From Tectiglobus sp965223355 (GTDB taxonomy: Bacteria > Pseudomonadota > Alphaproteobacteria > Rhizobiales > Hyphomicrobiaceae): DNA of 64,000 nucleotides. The notes under the pieces are model-generated. The model was not told the origin of the DNA. It saw nothing but the letters and a program-made list of their open reading frames with translations, and searched no databases. Where the stretch lies: positions 1,922,001 through 1,986,000 of the forward strand of contig CBDCWE010000003.1 in the NCBI GenBank assembly GCA_965223355.1. The letters are read 5' to 3'. This document shows, piece after piece, positions 1-8,028 of the stretch. A program made the translations under genes and the position numbers. How positions within the stretch are numbered: the first letter of the stretch is position 1; each line of letters opens with the position of its first letter.

Positions 1-712
1 CGCCCCAGGCTGTGAAACCAGACCGTGAGATCAGGATCGGGATCGCCATCTTGACGGTTTTGATGACCATTTCGGAAGTCAGCCGGCCGGTGGTATAAAA
101 TATCTTGTCATCCGGTTTGATACCGTTGAGGAACATATATCCGGCAATTTTGTCGACCGCATTGTGTCGACCAACGTCCTCCATATAGACCAGCGGCTTG
201 TCACCTTTGCAAAGCACGCAGCCGTGGATCGCGCCGGCCTTGAGGTACAGGCTTGGTGACTGGTTGATTTTTTTCGACAGCGCGTAGATCCAGGAGGTGC
301 GCAGTTTGGCATCACGTGCCAGACTGATCTTGTCGAAGTCTTCCATGAGGTCGCCGAACACGGTGCCCTGCGCACAACCGGATGTTCGAATCTTCCGTTT
401 GAGTTTTTCCTCGTAGTTGGTCTCGCGCGCCGTGCGCACGACAACCGTTTCAATGTCTTCTTCGTAATCGATGCCGGTGATGTCGTCGTCGGGACGCAGC
501 ATGTTCTGGTTCAACAGATAGCCGACGGCAAGCAGATCCGGATGATCGCCAATGGTCATCATCGTTACGATTTCGCGAGCGTTGAGGAACAGCGTGACGG
601 GGCGTTCGTTGATGACCGCGGTCTCGACCGGTTTGGCCTCGTGATCGAGACCGGTCACCGCGGTCGACAGGGTTGGATCATCAGGATCGGGACGCACTTC
701 GAATTCGCGCAT
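1..712 (-). CDS. fdhD: FdhD formate dehydrogenase accessory sulfurtransferase (3' end cut by window edge)
   Basis: FdhD transfers sulfur from a cysteine desulfurase to the molybdenum cofactor of formate dehydrogenase in the cytoplasm. Translating the minus strand from the ATG at 712 gives an open frame to base 1. It carries the family segments: an N-terminal NERPVTLFLN stretch, the loop RTSGCAQGTVFG around residue 120 where the sulfur-carrying cysteine lies, HGCVLC, and the conserved VGRHNAVDKIAGY and FYTTGRLTSEMV blocks. The loop has a single Cys rather than the CxxC of E. coli FdhD. The C-terminus lies outside the window. No formate dehydrogenase subunit is visible here. A family B repeat separates it from the small membrane genes upstream. 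Confidence 0.9.
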   Translation of the reverse strand, partial: MREFEVRPDPDDPTLSTAVTGLDHEAKPVETAVINERPVTLFLNAREIVTMMTIGDHPDLLAVGYLLNQNMLRPDDDITGIDYEEDIETVVVRTARETNYEEKLKRKIRTSGCAQGTVFGDLMEDFDKISLARDAKLRTSWIYALSKKINQSPSLYLKAGAIHGCVLCKGDKPLVYMEDVGRHNAVDKIAGYMFLNGIKPDDKIFYTTGRLTSEMVIKTVKMAIPILISRSGFTAWG

Positions 713-809
713 GAGTCTTTACCCGTTCGGTCTGCAAGTGTTCTCGGCGCGACCAGGGCGACGCCGAATTACGTGCATTGGAGCAATCTGCCCGGACTTA
801 TGAGTTTGC

Positions 810-948
810 CTAGAGCAACCTGCCTTTATTCGGAATCGGAACGATCCCGAATAAAGGCAGAAAGTTGCTCGCCTCTAAAGTGGCGATCATCTTTGTGCTT
901 TAAGCTGGAACCGCAATAGCGGTTCCAACTTAAAGCACAATGATCTAG
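810..948. repeat. Family B palindromic element, long form (copy B1)
   Basis: The element is about 138 bp and is bounded by CTAG at both ends. It contains two strong hairpins. The first has 14-bp arms starting CTGCCTTTATTCGG, enclosed by GAGCAAC/GTTGCTC. The second pairs GCTTTAAG.TGGAACCGC with its complement around an AATA loop. Its right-hand CTAG supplies the stop codon of the minus-strand gene at 945. Near-identical copies occur elsewhere in the window (49824, 52536, 56691). Confidence 0.93.
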
Positions 949-1127
949 TCGTTGGACTTCTTATGGGACACCTCCGGGAAGATCCAAAACGAGATTACCG
1001 AGAACACGCCGAGAAACAGCGACAGGTAGGGGGTCCAGCCTTGTCCGAGCCAGACCAGGAAATAGTAGCCTGCAACGGCGACGGCGAGAACGAGGACGGA
1101 AAAGGCAAGCTTGATCGTGACCGGCAT
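945..1127 (-). CDS. Small two-helix membrane protein, function unknown
   Basis: This 60-residue protein has one clear N-terminal hydrophobic helix (about residues 5-25) and a second (about 33-50), then a short charged tail ending HKKSND. It lies 65 bp downstream of another predicted membrane protein on the same strand, so the two may be co-transcribed. Its TAG stop codon sits inside the terminal CTAG of repeat B1. I do not recognise a family. Hydrophobic pattern and position support a real gene, but it is short. Confidence 0.5.
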   Translation of the reverse strand: MPVTIKLAFSVLVLAVAVAGYYFLVWLGQGWTPYLSLFLGVFSVISFWIFPEVSHKKSND

Positions 1128-1192
1128 TCTGTGAGCCCTCCGGTTGGCGGCGTGTTGGCGGCGCGCGAGAGGCGGCCGGCAAATCGATCAGG

Positions 1193-1567
1193 CTAGAATG
1201 CCAGATAAAGAAGGGTCAGTCCAAGCACGCCGAGCCCCAACAGGAAAATGTGGCTGAACACCGACTCCTTAAACCGTCGAGGCAGGTCCTGCACCGCAAA
1301 CGGCGCAAACAGAAACACAAACCCGGCAGCGATGATCAGCGATGTCACACGAAGCTTGTGCAAGGCGTAGCCCAGCGTCAAGACGCACAACCCGATGAGC
1401 ACGATAACATTGAGCCAGATCAGCGTTTGCCCCAATTCCGTGCGCAACGGTGGTGCTGCCGCGCGCAGCGGCAAGCTGGCGCTGACGTGGATCAAGCCCG
1501 CGCAAACCAGTAGCCAGGCGGGGACAAAGACTAGCAAACTCGGCCAATTCGGCTCAATTGTGCTCAT
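1193..1567 (-). CDS. Four-helix membrane protein, function unknown
   Basis: The protein is about 124 residues from the ATG at 1567. A longer start at 1582 adds five residues and cannot be excluded. Four hydrophobic segments are visible, roughly at residues 11-30, 48-65, 70-90 and 100-122, with a short basic loop (LPRRFKES) before the last. It is followed by the 60-residue membrane protein, and both lie upstream of fdhD on the same strand. A role linked to formate oxidation is conceivable from position alone, but nothing in the sequence shows it. Confidence 0.6.
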   Translation of the reverse strand: MSTIEPNWPSLLVFVPAWLLVCAGLIHVSASLPLRAAAPPLRTELGQTLIWLNVIVLIGLCVLTLGYALHKLRVTSLIIAAGFVFLFAPFAVQDLPRRFKESVFSHIFLLGLGVLGLTLLYLAF

Positions 1568-1642
1568 CTCGCGGGCATCCACTGGATAACGACATTCGGA
1601 GCTGATACTGATATATCAGGGATTGTGACAGGATGGCAAAGC

Positions 1643-1939
1643 ATGAAGGTTTACCGGGGCGACCGCACGATCGACGGCATTGTGGTCACTGTCGATGATC
1701 TCCCACTCGACGAGGGCCGCGATGTCAAGGCCATAACCGATGACGGCTTTGAGTGGGGTTTCGATGGTCCGGCACCGCAGCAGTTGGCGCTGGCGATTCT
1801 GGCCGACCACTTCGGTGAACCATCGAAGGCATTGATATATTACGAAGAAATCGCCCGCCAGATTGTCGCTAACTTCGCCAATGAGTGGGTTTGGACCAGC
1901 GCCGACATTGACGAGGCCATCGCCGCACTCGAGGCCTAG
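1643..1939 (+). CDS. DUF6166 family protein
   Basis: This 98-residue cytoplasmic protein resembles the DUF6166 family: a start KVYRGDRTIDG, a central GFEWGFDGPAPQQLALAIL block and a C-terminal segment with YEEIARQIV and Trp-rich WVWTSADIDEAI. The function of the family is unknown to me. I chose the ATG at 1643 because AGGA lies about nine bases upstream and the family motif begins there; a GTG at 1625 would add six residues. It stands alone and is followed within ten bases by a family A repeat in the same orientation. Confidence 0.7.
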   Translation: MKVYRGDRTIDGIVVTVDDLPLDEGRDVKAITDDGFEWGFDGPAPQQLALAILADHFGEPSKALIYYEEIARQIVANFANEWVWTSADIDEAIAALEA

Positions 1940-1946
1940 GGAGCTT

Positions 1947-2116
1947 GTGATCAAGTCACCGGTTTCCAAAGGGCCTGGCCCTTTGACGGGATCGTTAAGG
2001 GCAGGGCCCTTAACCAAGTCGCCGCTTGGCGGCGATCCTTGAGGGGCTTTCAGCCCCTCAAACACCCCGACCAGGGGATGGGTCCCCTGGACCCTGGACA
2101 TGTTCAGGGGGTTCCT
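1947..2116 (+). repeat. Family A multi-hairpin repeat (copy A1)
   Basis: Five consecutive inverted repeats occur in about 165 bp: AAAGGGCC/GGCCCTTT, TTAAGGGC/GCCCTTAA, TCGCCG/CGGCGA, GAGGGGCT/AGCCCCTC and CCAGGGGA/TCCCCTGG. The copy begins a few bases after the stop of the DUF6166 gene and has the same orientation. Seven other copies are in the window. Confidence 0.93.
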
Positions 2117-2245
2117 AGACGTTTGCCGCGACGGGGCCGCGCCGCCGCGGCCCGGCGGTGCGACTTGTAAGCAAGCTGGGCAGCTGATATATCACAGTTG
2201 GCGGTAATAATTCGGACCGAACCTCGCATTGCTGGAGGACTGACC

Positions 2246-3046
2246 ATGGAACTCGCACAAAGCCAGATGAGTGATCGTCAGCGCGGCTACCGGGAGACTT
2301 ATCGTGCGCGCGTTGTCGGTTGGTACAACGGTTGGCTCCACGTCTTTGTGATCTACACTATCGGCTTCACCGCGCTTTATATTTACATTTCGAATATGAA
2401 AGGGATCACGGCGTTAGAATGGATGACCGTTCCCGTAACGTTTTTGATTTGCAACTTTTTCGAATGGTGGCTGCATCGATACATCATGCACCGACCATCG
2501 AAATTCCCGCTGTTCCGCGCGGTGTATTCACGTCATACGCTAATGCACCACCAATTCTTCACAGAAAGGGAAATGCGGTTTGCAGGGCAGCATGATTGGC
2601 GCGTGACGTTCTTTCCGCCCTATTCGCTGGTGGTATTCACCTTGATGTCGATCCCGGCGGCGCTCGTCCTCGGTTACATCCTGTCCGCCAATGTCGGATG
2701 GCTGTTCATCTCAACGACGACGTCGATGTACCTGATCTATGAGTTCATGCATTTCTGTTGCCACGTCGATGAGAACTGGTTCGTGCGCAACATGCCGTTC
2801 GTCAACTCCTTGCGCCGCCATCATACCGCGCATCATGACCAGAACATCATGATGGAGCGGAACATGAACCTGACCTTCCCGATCATGGATTGGTTGTTCG
2901 CCACGTCCGACCTTGATCGTGGCCTGTTCGGTCATCTCTTCAACGGTTATGACACGCGCTTCGTCAAAACCAACATGCGCAAGACGTCGGCGACACCACG
3001 CATTCAGCGCCGGAGCGCAAGTGCCAGCGTCGAGCCTGCCGAATAG
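2246..3046 (+). CDS. Fatty acid hydroxylase / sterol desaturase superfamily membrane protein
   Basis: This 266-residue membrane protein belongs to the di-iron hydroxylase superfamily. Histidine clusters typical of the family are visible: HRYIMH near residue 80, HTLMHHQFF near 100, HFCCHVDE near 173 and RRHHTAHHD near 195. They are separated by hydrophobic segments (about 33-50, 60-75, 128-165). These histidines would bind the two irons used for oxygen-dependent hydroxylation or desaturation of a lipid. The substrate cannot be read from sequence. The ATG at 2246 follows a GGAGG eight bases upstream. The gene stands alone, convergent with the GntR regulator gene. Confidence 0.85.
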   Translation: MELAQSQMSDRQRGYRETYRARVVGWYNGWLHVFVIYTIGFTALYIYISNMKGITALEWMTVPVTFLICNFFEWWLHRYIMHRPSKFPLFRAVYSRHTLMHHQFFTEREMRFAGQHDWRVTFFPPYSLVVFTLMSIPAALVLGYILSANVGWLFISTTTSMYLIYEFMHFCCHVDENWFVRNMPFVNSLRRHHTAHHDQNIMMERNMNLTFPIMDWLFATSDLDRGLFGHLFNGYDTRFVKTNMRKTSATPRIQRRSASASVEPAE

Positions 3047-3135
3047 ATCATTTCCGCTTGTCAAGCAGGTCCGCCGTGCCGGCCCGCTCCGCTGCAATCC
3101 TGCAATATCAATTGGCCGTCGTCGGCGCCTGGCGG

Positions 3136-3810
3136 TCACTTGCCGCTGCCTGTTTGAGGCTGGTGGGAAACGCGCACGTCGATTGCAGCGCGCGTAAAAT
3201 CTTCAATATATTCCATGAGGTTGTCGGAGGCTTTGGCGGCCAGTTGCTTGCTGCCGGAGCTTATGGCTTCGGCCAGTTCGGCATGGAGACGCGCGCACAG
3301 CGGCAGGTCGAGCACGTGCCGGTGGTGTGCAAACCAGAAGCGGCGCGATAACCCGCGAGTCAGATCCATCGCTTTTTTTATGTAGGGATTGCGGCAGGCC
3401 GTTGCCATCAAAAGGTTCAGCTCCTGGTCGTGGCGCATGAACCACAGCGCGTCCTTCGCGCTCGCCGCGCTGCGCATCCCGGCGGCAATCTCGCGAAAGG
3501 CTGCCCGCTCAGCGTCGGTTGCGCGCGTGCCAGCCAGGCGTGCCATCAGCCGTTCGATCTCTTTGCGCACGGCAACAAGCTCCAGCTGCTGCACTGCATC
3601 AATATCGGACACCAGGATGCCGCGGCGCGGAACCACGATAACCAGGCCTTCGCGCGCGAGCCGCTGTAGCGCCTCACGCACCGGCGTGCGGCCGATACCA
3701 AGCGTCTCGACCAGCGTTCCTTCCGACAGTTCCGCACCGGGCGGCAGCGTCAACGTAATAATGCGCTCTTCGATCTGGTCGTAAGCGATATCGGTTTGAC
3801 TTGGTTGCAA
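3136..3810 (-). CDS. GntR-family transcriptional regulator (FCD/FadR subfamily)
   Basis: The protein has 224 residues with a winged-helix DNA-binding domain at about 8-72, including the recognition helix LGIGRTPVREALQRLAREGLV, and an all-helical FCD ligand-binding domain from about 75 to 215. In the second domain, DQELNLLMA and the later His-containing segments HHRHVLDLPLCARLHAEL and NLMEYIEDF match the pattern of metal- or acid-binding FCD regulators. The frame opens with a TTG at 3810 preceded by AGGAA. Such proteins usually repress nearby catabolic genes, but the neighbour is a transposase remnant, so its target is not evident. Confidence 0.88.
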   Translation of the reverse strand: MQPSQTDIAYDQIEERIITLTLPPGAELSEGTLVETLGIGRTPVREALQRLAREGLVIVVPRRGILVSDIDAVQQLELVAVRKEIERLMARLAGTRATDAERAAFREIAAGMRSAASAKDALWFMRHDQELNLLMATACRNPYIKKAMDLTRGLSRRFWFAHHRHVLDLPLCARLHAELAEAISSGSKQLAAKASDNLMEYIEDFTRAAIDVRVSHQPQTGSGK

Positions 3811-4230
3811 TGTGGTTCCTCAGGCGCGCTGCACAACTATTGGACCAGGTAGTGGACCGGGCAATTTGATCTTGCGCATGCTTCGGGCGCGGCCAGTTCG
3901 TTACCGGCAGTTTCCCGAAATGACAACAGCCTGCTGCCGCAGTTTGTTTGCCGGCAAGTATTCAATAAAATCAGTTTCGCCAACCGTAACGGGCAATCGA
4001 ACAGTCCAGCAATCGACCCAATCGCAAGCGAGATCAAGATTAATTCGAGAGTTGACCCGCGTCAGTTCATCGCCTTCACTGACATTGAGATTTTAAGCCT
4101 CCTCGCTGAACTGAGTGGGTAGGCACGGTCGGATTGGCGCTTGATCCTGTTGGCGGAGCGTTTCGCCGCCGGGACGCACGGCACGGCGGCACCCTGGTGT
4201 CCAGGATCGATCGCAACCCTGGTTCCAGCA
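3811..4230. other. Intergenic region upstream of the GntR gene and transposase remnant
   Basis: I see no convincing gene in these 420 bases. Near the GntR start there is an imperfect direct repeat, TGGACCAGG followed by TGGACCGGG (about 3841-3860), which could be an operator for the regulator. The part next to 4231 may include degraded flanks of the transposon. Confidence 0.4.
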
Positions 4231-5280
4231 ATGCGCGACACTCAGCTATTCCAACTCGCTGTCGGTATCGATAGCCCATGGTTTGTTGCCGCCTCCGACT
4301 TTGATGCCGAGAAGAAGCGGCTCGTCATCAAACTCGACTTCAAGGCAGGCAGCCGCTTTGCCTGCCCCGTGTGCAAGGCGACCGCCTGCCCGGTGCATGA
4401 CACCGCGGCCAAGACTTGGCGGCATCTCGATTTTTTCCAGCACCAGGCCTTCCTCACTGCGAGAACTCCACGCAATCACGTGCAAGACGTACAAGACGTG
4501 CGGCGTGCGCCAGGTCGACGTGGCGTGGGCGAGGCCCGGTTCCGGCTTCACGTTGTTGTTCGAGGCGCTCGCCATGACGCTTGCCATCACGCCCGCCATG
4601 ACGCTCGTCATCCACATACCGGTTGCCGCCGCGCTCGCCGAGATGGATCTCAGCACGTTGAAGCGCGTGTGCATCGACATGAGCGGCGCCTACATCTCAG
4701 GCGTCACCGAGAACCTGACTGAGGCCGAGATCACCTTCGACAAGTCCCACGTCTTGAAACTGATTGAAACTGATCGGCGAGGCCGTCGACGAGGTGCGCC
4801 GCGTCGAGACCAAGAGCCGACCCGAACTCAAGGGCAGTCGTTATCTCTGGCTCAAGAACGACAACAAGCTTTCAGCAAAACAGAAGGCGGCACGCGGCTC
4901 GCTCGCCAAGGCGAACCTCAAGACCGCGCGCGCCTTTGCCATCCGGCTCGCCTTCCAGGACATCTACCAGGAGCCGTCGCGAGAATGGGCCGCGTTCCTG
5001 TTCGAGCGCTGGTATTCGGGGGCTGGTATTCGAGCGCTGGTATTCGGGGGCTGGGAGATCACGGCTCGAGCCGATGAAAAAGGTCGCCGCCACGCTCATG
5101 CGCCACCGCGACGGCATTCGCGCGTGGTTCGACAGCCGCATCGCAAACGGCCTCATCGAAGGGATCAACTCCCTCGTCCAAGCCGCCAAAGCAAACGCGC
5201 GCGGCTACCGCACACCGCGCAACCTCAAGGCGATCACCTACCTCGTCGCCGGAAAACTCGATCTCAAACCACCAACTTGA
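4231..5280 (+). pseudogene. Degenerate ISL3-family transposase
   Basis: Pieces of one ISL3-family transposase lie in successive frames. The N-terminus has a Cys-rich DNA-binding part (FACPVCKATACPVHD, then FLTARTPR). The next frame has TCGVRQVDVAWARPG and FEALAMTLA, then KRVCIDMSGAYISGVTE with a catalytic Asp. The last frames hold LSAKQKAARGSLAK and a C-terminal GLIEGINSLVQAAKANARGY block. The segment between FEALAMTLA and the IDMSGAY block, where the first catalytic Asp of the family lies, is largely missing. Frame changes coincide with a single-base insertion near 4475 and short tandem duplications near 4490, 4754 and 5003. The element cannot make an active enzyme. Confidence 0.88.
5003..5054. 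repeat. 28-bp tandem duplication inside the transposase remnant
   Basis: A unit beginning CGAGCGCTGGTATTCGGGGG is present twice, at 5003 and 5031, identical over 24 bases. It shifts the reading frame between FLFERWYS and PMKKVAATL and so is one of the inactivating lesions. Confidence 0.9.
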
Positions 5281-5491
5281 AACAGCGGGGAGCCGCTTTG
5301 TGATTGCATTTCCGCAGCTCGCGCTGTGGTTGGCGACGATCCTGTTCCGCGGCTTTTAGTTTGACCGCGACGGTTGCGTTGGCGTTTGGTGCGGCGGGAC
5401 CGGTGCCGGCGGTTGTTGGTCCGGGCGTGCTGCGCTGATAAGCTTTGACTGTGAGCCCGGTTGAACGAAATCGAACGAAGCGGAGCCCGGT

Positions 5492-6364
5492 ATGAGTCCA
5501 GAACCGACGATCAAGCACGGCTATGGCGCGGTCGGCGACGTCATCCTCCATTACGTTGTGGCCGGCTCGGGGCCGGCCGTCGTTCTGCTCCATGGCTGGC
5601 CGCAGACGTGGTACGAGTGGCGCCACGTTCTGCCGGTTTTGGCTCAGAAATACACCGTCATCGCGCCGGACTTGCGCGGGCTTGGTGATTCGACGCGGCC
5701 CCTACACGGCTACGACAAGAAGACGATTGCCAACGATGTCTGGAGGTTGGTTCACGATCATCTCGGTCACACCCGCTTTCATCTGGTCGGGCACGACTGG
5801 GGCGGGCCAACGGCATTTGCACTTGCTTGCGCCCACGCCGGGGCGGTCAGGACATTGACGATTATCGATGTCGTGATCCCCGGCGATGGCGGAGACTTCT
5901 CGGAGGGCGGCCGGCGCTGGCATCATCAGTTCCACATCACGCCCGACCTACCGGAAGCATTGATCGAGGGGCGCGAGCGCATCTATCTCCAGTGGTTCTA
6001 CCAAACGTTTGCCTTTCAACCCGATGCGGTGCCGGACGCGGCGCTTGATGAGTTCGTGCGCACCTACAGCCAACCAGGCGCGCTACGAGCCGGATTTTCC
6101 TACTATCGACAGATCGCGCGGGATGTCAAAGACAACGCCGCCTTGCTGGCGACGGGCTTTCGGTTGCCGATGCCGGTGCTGGCGATCGGCGGCGCCATCA
6201 GCTATCCGCACGGCCGTGGTCGCGGCGGCGATGTCGAAGCCAGCATGCGCCGCGTTGCAGACAACGTGCGCGGTGTCGTCGTGGCCGACTGTGGCCATTT
6301 TGTTCCGGAAGAAAAACCCGACGAACTGTGTGCTGAGCTGCTAGCATTTTTCGACCGCGGCTGA
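5492..6364 (+). CDS. Alpha/beta hydrolase, epoxide hydrolase-like
   Basis: The 290-residue protein has the epoxide hydrolase / haloalkane dehalogenase arrangement. The oxyanion motif HGWPQTWYEWR is near residue 35, LRGLGDSTRP near 64, and the nucleophile elbow GHDWGG near 101 has Asp in the nucleophile position. The catalytic His lies in DCGHFVPEEKPDEL near the C-terminus. An Asp nucleophile in HDWG favours epoxide or haloalkane hydrolysis over ester hydrolysis. A cap domain occupies roughly 140-215. The substrate is unknown. It lies just after the transposase remnant and is followed by repeats A2 and C4. Confidence 0.88.
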   Translation: MSPEPTIKHGYGAVGDVILHYVVAGSGPAVVLLHGWPQTWYEWRHVLPVLAQKYTVIAPDLRGLGDSTRPLHGYDKKTIANDVWRLVHDHLGHTRFHLVGHDWGGPTAFALACAHAGAVRTLTIIDVVIPGDGGDFSEGGRRWHHQFHITPDLPEALIEGRERIYLQWFYQTFAFQPDAVPDAALDEFVRTYSQPGALRAGFSYYRQIARDVKDNAALLATGFRLPMPVLAIGGAISYPHGRGRGGDVEASMRRVADNVRGVVVADCGHFVPEEKPDELCAELLAFFDRG

Positions 6365-6398
6365 TAGTGTGATAGTGCGGGTTAACGCTGAAAGCCCT

Positions 6399-6512
6399 AA
6401 TCAAATTACGGGTTTTCAAAGGGCAATGCCCTTTGGCGGGATTGTTAAGGGCGGAGCCCTTAACCAATCGCCGTTTGGCGGCGATCCTTGAGGGGCCCGT
6501 CCGCCCCTCAAA
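6399..6512 (+). repeat. Family A repeat, 3'-truncated (copy A2)
   Basis: The first four hairpins of family A are present (AAAGGGC/GCCCTTT to GAGGGGC/GCCCCTC). The element then breaks off after CCCCTCAAAC and joins a family C end. It follows the hydrolase stop by about 35 bases in the same orientation. Confidence 0.88.
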
Positions 6513-6536
6513 CCTCATGTACGGGCTGGTATAAGG
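6513..6536 (+). repeat. Family C end fragment (copy C4)
   Basis: The sequence TACGGGCTGGTATAAGG matches the end shared by the other family C copies. Its final AAGG, six bases before the ATG at 6546, looks like the ribosome binding site of the next gene. Confidence 0.65.
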
Positions 6537-6545
6537 TGTGCTTCT

Positions 6546-7892
6546 ATGACAACCGCGATCTGGTCTTGGCCCTCGATCTATGATGACGACAAGCCCTTCC
6601 GGCTGACCGAAGCCCATATCAAAGACATTCGCGAACTGGTTTCATATTGGAGTGTCACCGAAACGGGCGCCGCCATGCTTGCGACCGCGGACTTTGAAGA
6701 ACTTGAAGACGTCCATGAAGACGACGATCCTGAAGATCGAGCTTTCTTGACAGCGCTGGATATTTTTCTCAGCCTTGCCGAACTACAGTCTTGGACGGGG
6801 ACAATCCGCAACCCCTACAGTTCCAACGCGGACGAATATACATGGCTGCTGAGCGCTGCACCGGATCAGGACGTCGTAAAGGATTTCCGTGCCGGAAAAG
6901 ACCTTGCATTTCAGGCAAGCGAAGAAGAACAACAGCTGTGGCAAGCGGCCAATTTGCGCAATTGCGGCATCGACCCCAAACGGCCGTTCGGCACGGGACA
7001 CGTTTCTCGTGATATTCGCGCGATTATTGACCCGGAAAAGCGCCTGCCGGCGGCTAAGTTTCGTCAACGGCGCAAATTCCTCGAATCACGCATGGTTCTG
7101 CTCCTCCAGTTTTTCGTTCAGCACGCGCACATTGAGCCGGGGTTGTTTCAGCGCATTGGTGGCCAATTCGAGTGGCAACCTGTGAATGGCGACGACGTTC
7201 CCAGCGGAGAGGAAATCGATATCTGCACATGGCGCTCCCGCACGATAACGCCCTTTGTCGACATGACCCGGGACTTTGCCGACACCATCAAGTGTCTTGC
7301 TCACCTAGCGTGGAACAACCGGATTGAAGGTCGGTATATCGACCACGTCAAAACCTTTAAGCTTGACAACCACTACACGCTTGAAACCAATGCAAGTTAC
7401 GTCGGCGACCTAGGTGAGCAAGTATCGACCGGCCTTCAACATTTTTGCGCCGAGGACTGTGCTGAATGCCATGCCCAACTGCTGATTATGGCAGTACGCA
7501 TGCACAATGCAGCAGGTCGCCACAGTGCCGCCTTGGCGCTGCTCAAGGCGTCCGCGATTAACCTGGACAGCGGCAAAGAACCGGCCTGGACGACCAACGA
7601 TCCGTTCACACTCGCCTGGCTTGAACGTCTTATTGCAACCTATGGCTCCGGCGAGATGTCATACGATGAGTATCGATCGGTTCTCGTGGGGTGGCACCGT
7701 GGCTGGCCGGGGTGGATCAACGACAAACTGTGGAGCTTCGTCCGGAGCGTCATTCATGCGCCGGACCAAGCAGATGAAACAGCACACACTTTGAAAGAAG
7801 GTAACTTCTACGATGAGTTGCTGGCAACCTGTCAGCAGATAAACCTGATGCGGGGCGGTTATGTTCGAGACTACGAATACAAGCGTTATTGA
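6546..7892 (+). CDS. Protein of unknown function (448 aa)
   Basis: I do not recognise this protein. It is soluble with no signal peptide or membrane helix. The N-terminal third is acidic, including an Asp/Glu-rich stretch near residue 55-65 (ELEDVHEDDDPED). The middle is basic (RQRRKFLESRMV near 180), and a pair of cysteines in CAEDCAECH near 305 could bind metal. The C-terminal half looks helical, with Trp-rich segments (WHRGWPGWINDKLW). The start is supported by AAGGTG upstream. It stands alone between repeats and converges on the MBL/protease unit, so any link to that unit is conjecture. Codon use looks like that of its neighbours, which supports a real gene. Confidence 0.75.
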   Translation: MTTAIWSWPSIYDDDKPFRLTEAHIKDIRELVSYWSVTETGAAMLATADFEELEDVHEDDDPEDRAFLTALDIFLSLAELQSWTGTIRNPYSSNADEYTWLLSAAPDQDVVKDFRAGKDLAFQASEEEQQLWQAANLRNCGIDPKRPFGTGHVSRDIRAIIDPEKRLPAAKFRQRRKFLESRMVLLLQFFVQHAHIEPGLFQRIGGQFEWQPVNGDDVPSGEEIDICTWRSRTITPFVDMTRDFADTIKCLAHLAWNNRIEGRYIDHVKTFKLDNHYTLETNASYVGDLGEQVSTGLQHFCAEDCAECHAQLLIMAVRMHNAAGRHSAALALLKASAINLDSGKEPAWTTNDPFTLAWLERLIATYGSGEMSYDEYRSVLVGWHRGWPGWINDKLWSFVRSVIHAPDQADETAHTLKEGNFYDELLATCQQINLMRGGYVRDYEYKRY

Positions 7893-7932
7893 GGCAACAG
7901 GCCAAGCGGCGCAACGCACCGGGGGGGGGCGC

Positions 7933-7974
7933 CTCAAGCCCATGACGCGCCTCAATTCATAGCTGGGGCGGTAT
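7933..7974 (+). repeat. Family C-type end (copy C5)
   Basis: CTCAAGCCCATGA, then TTCATAGCTGGGGCGGTAT, matches the copy ending at 41034. The copy lies in the gap between two convergent genes. Confidence 0.7.
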
Positions 7975-8028
7975 CGAGCCTTTCAGAGTTCGCCCGAACC
8001 ATCCCGGTTCCCGCCCGGCCGCAACGCG

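Noticed and set aside
542..919. Plus-strand open frame opposite fdhD running into repeat B1
   Set aside because: Its first part is the complement of a well-conserved fdhD region and its end is repeat DNA; no family resemblance or ribosome binding site.
1947..2116. Possible CRISPR array or tRNA-like structure in the family A repeats
   Set aside because: The units within one copy differ from each other, and copies are scattered singly between genes without spacers or cas genes.
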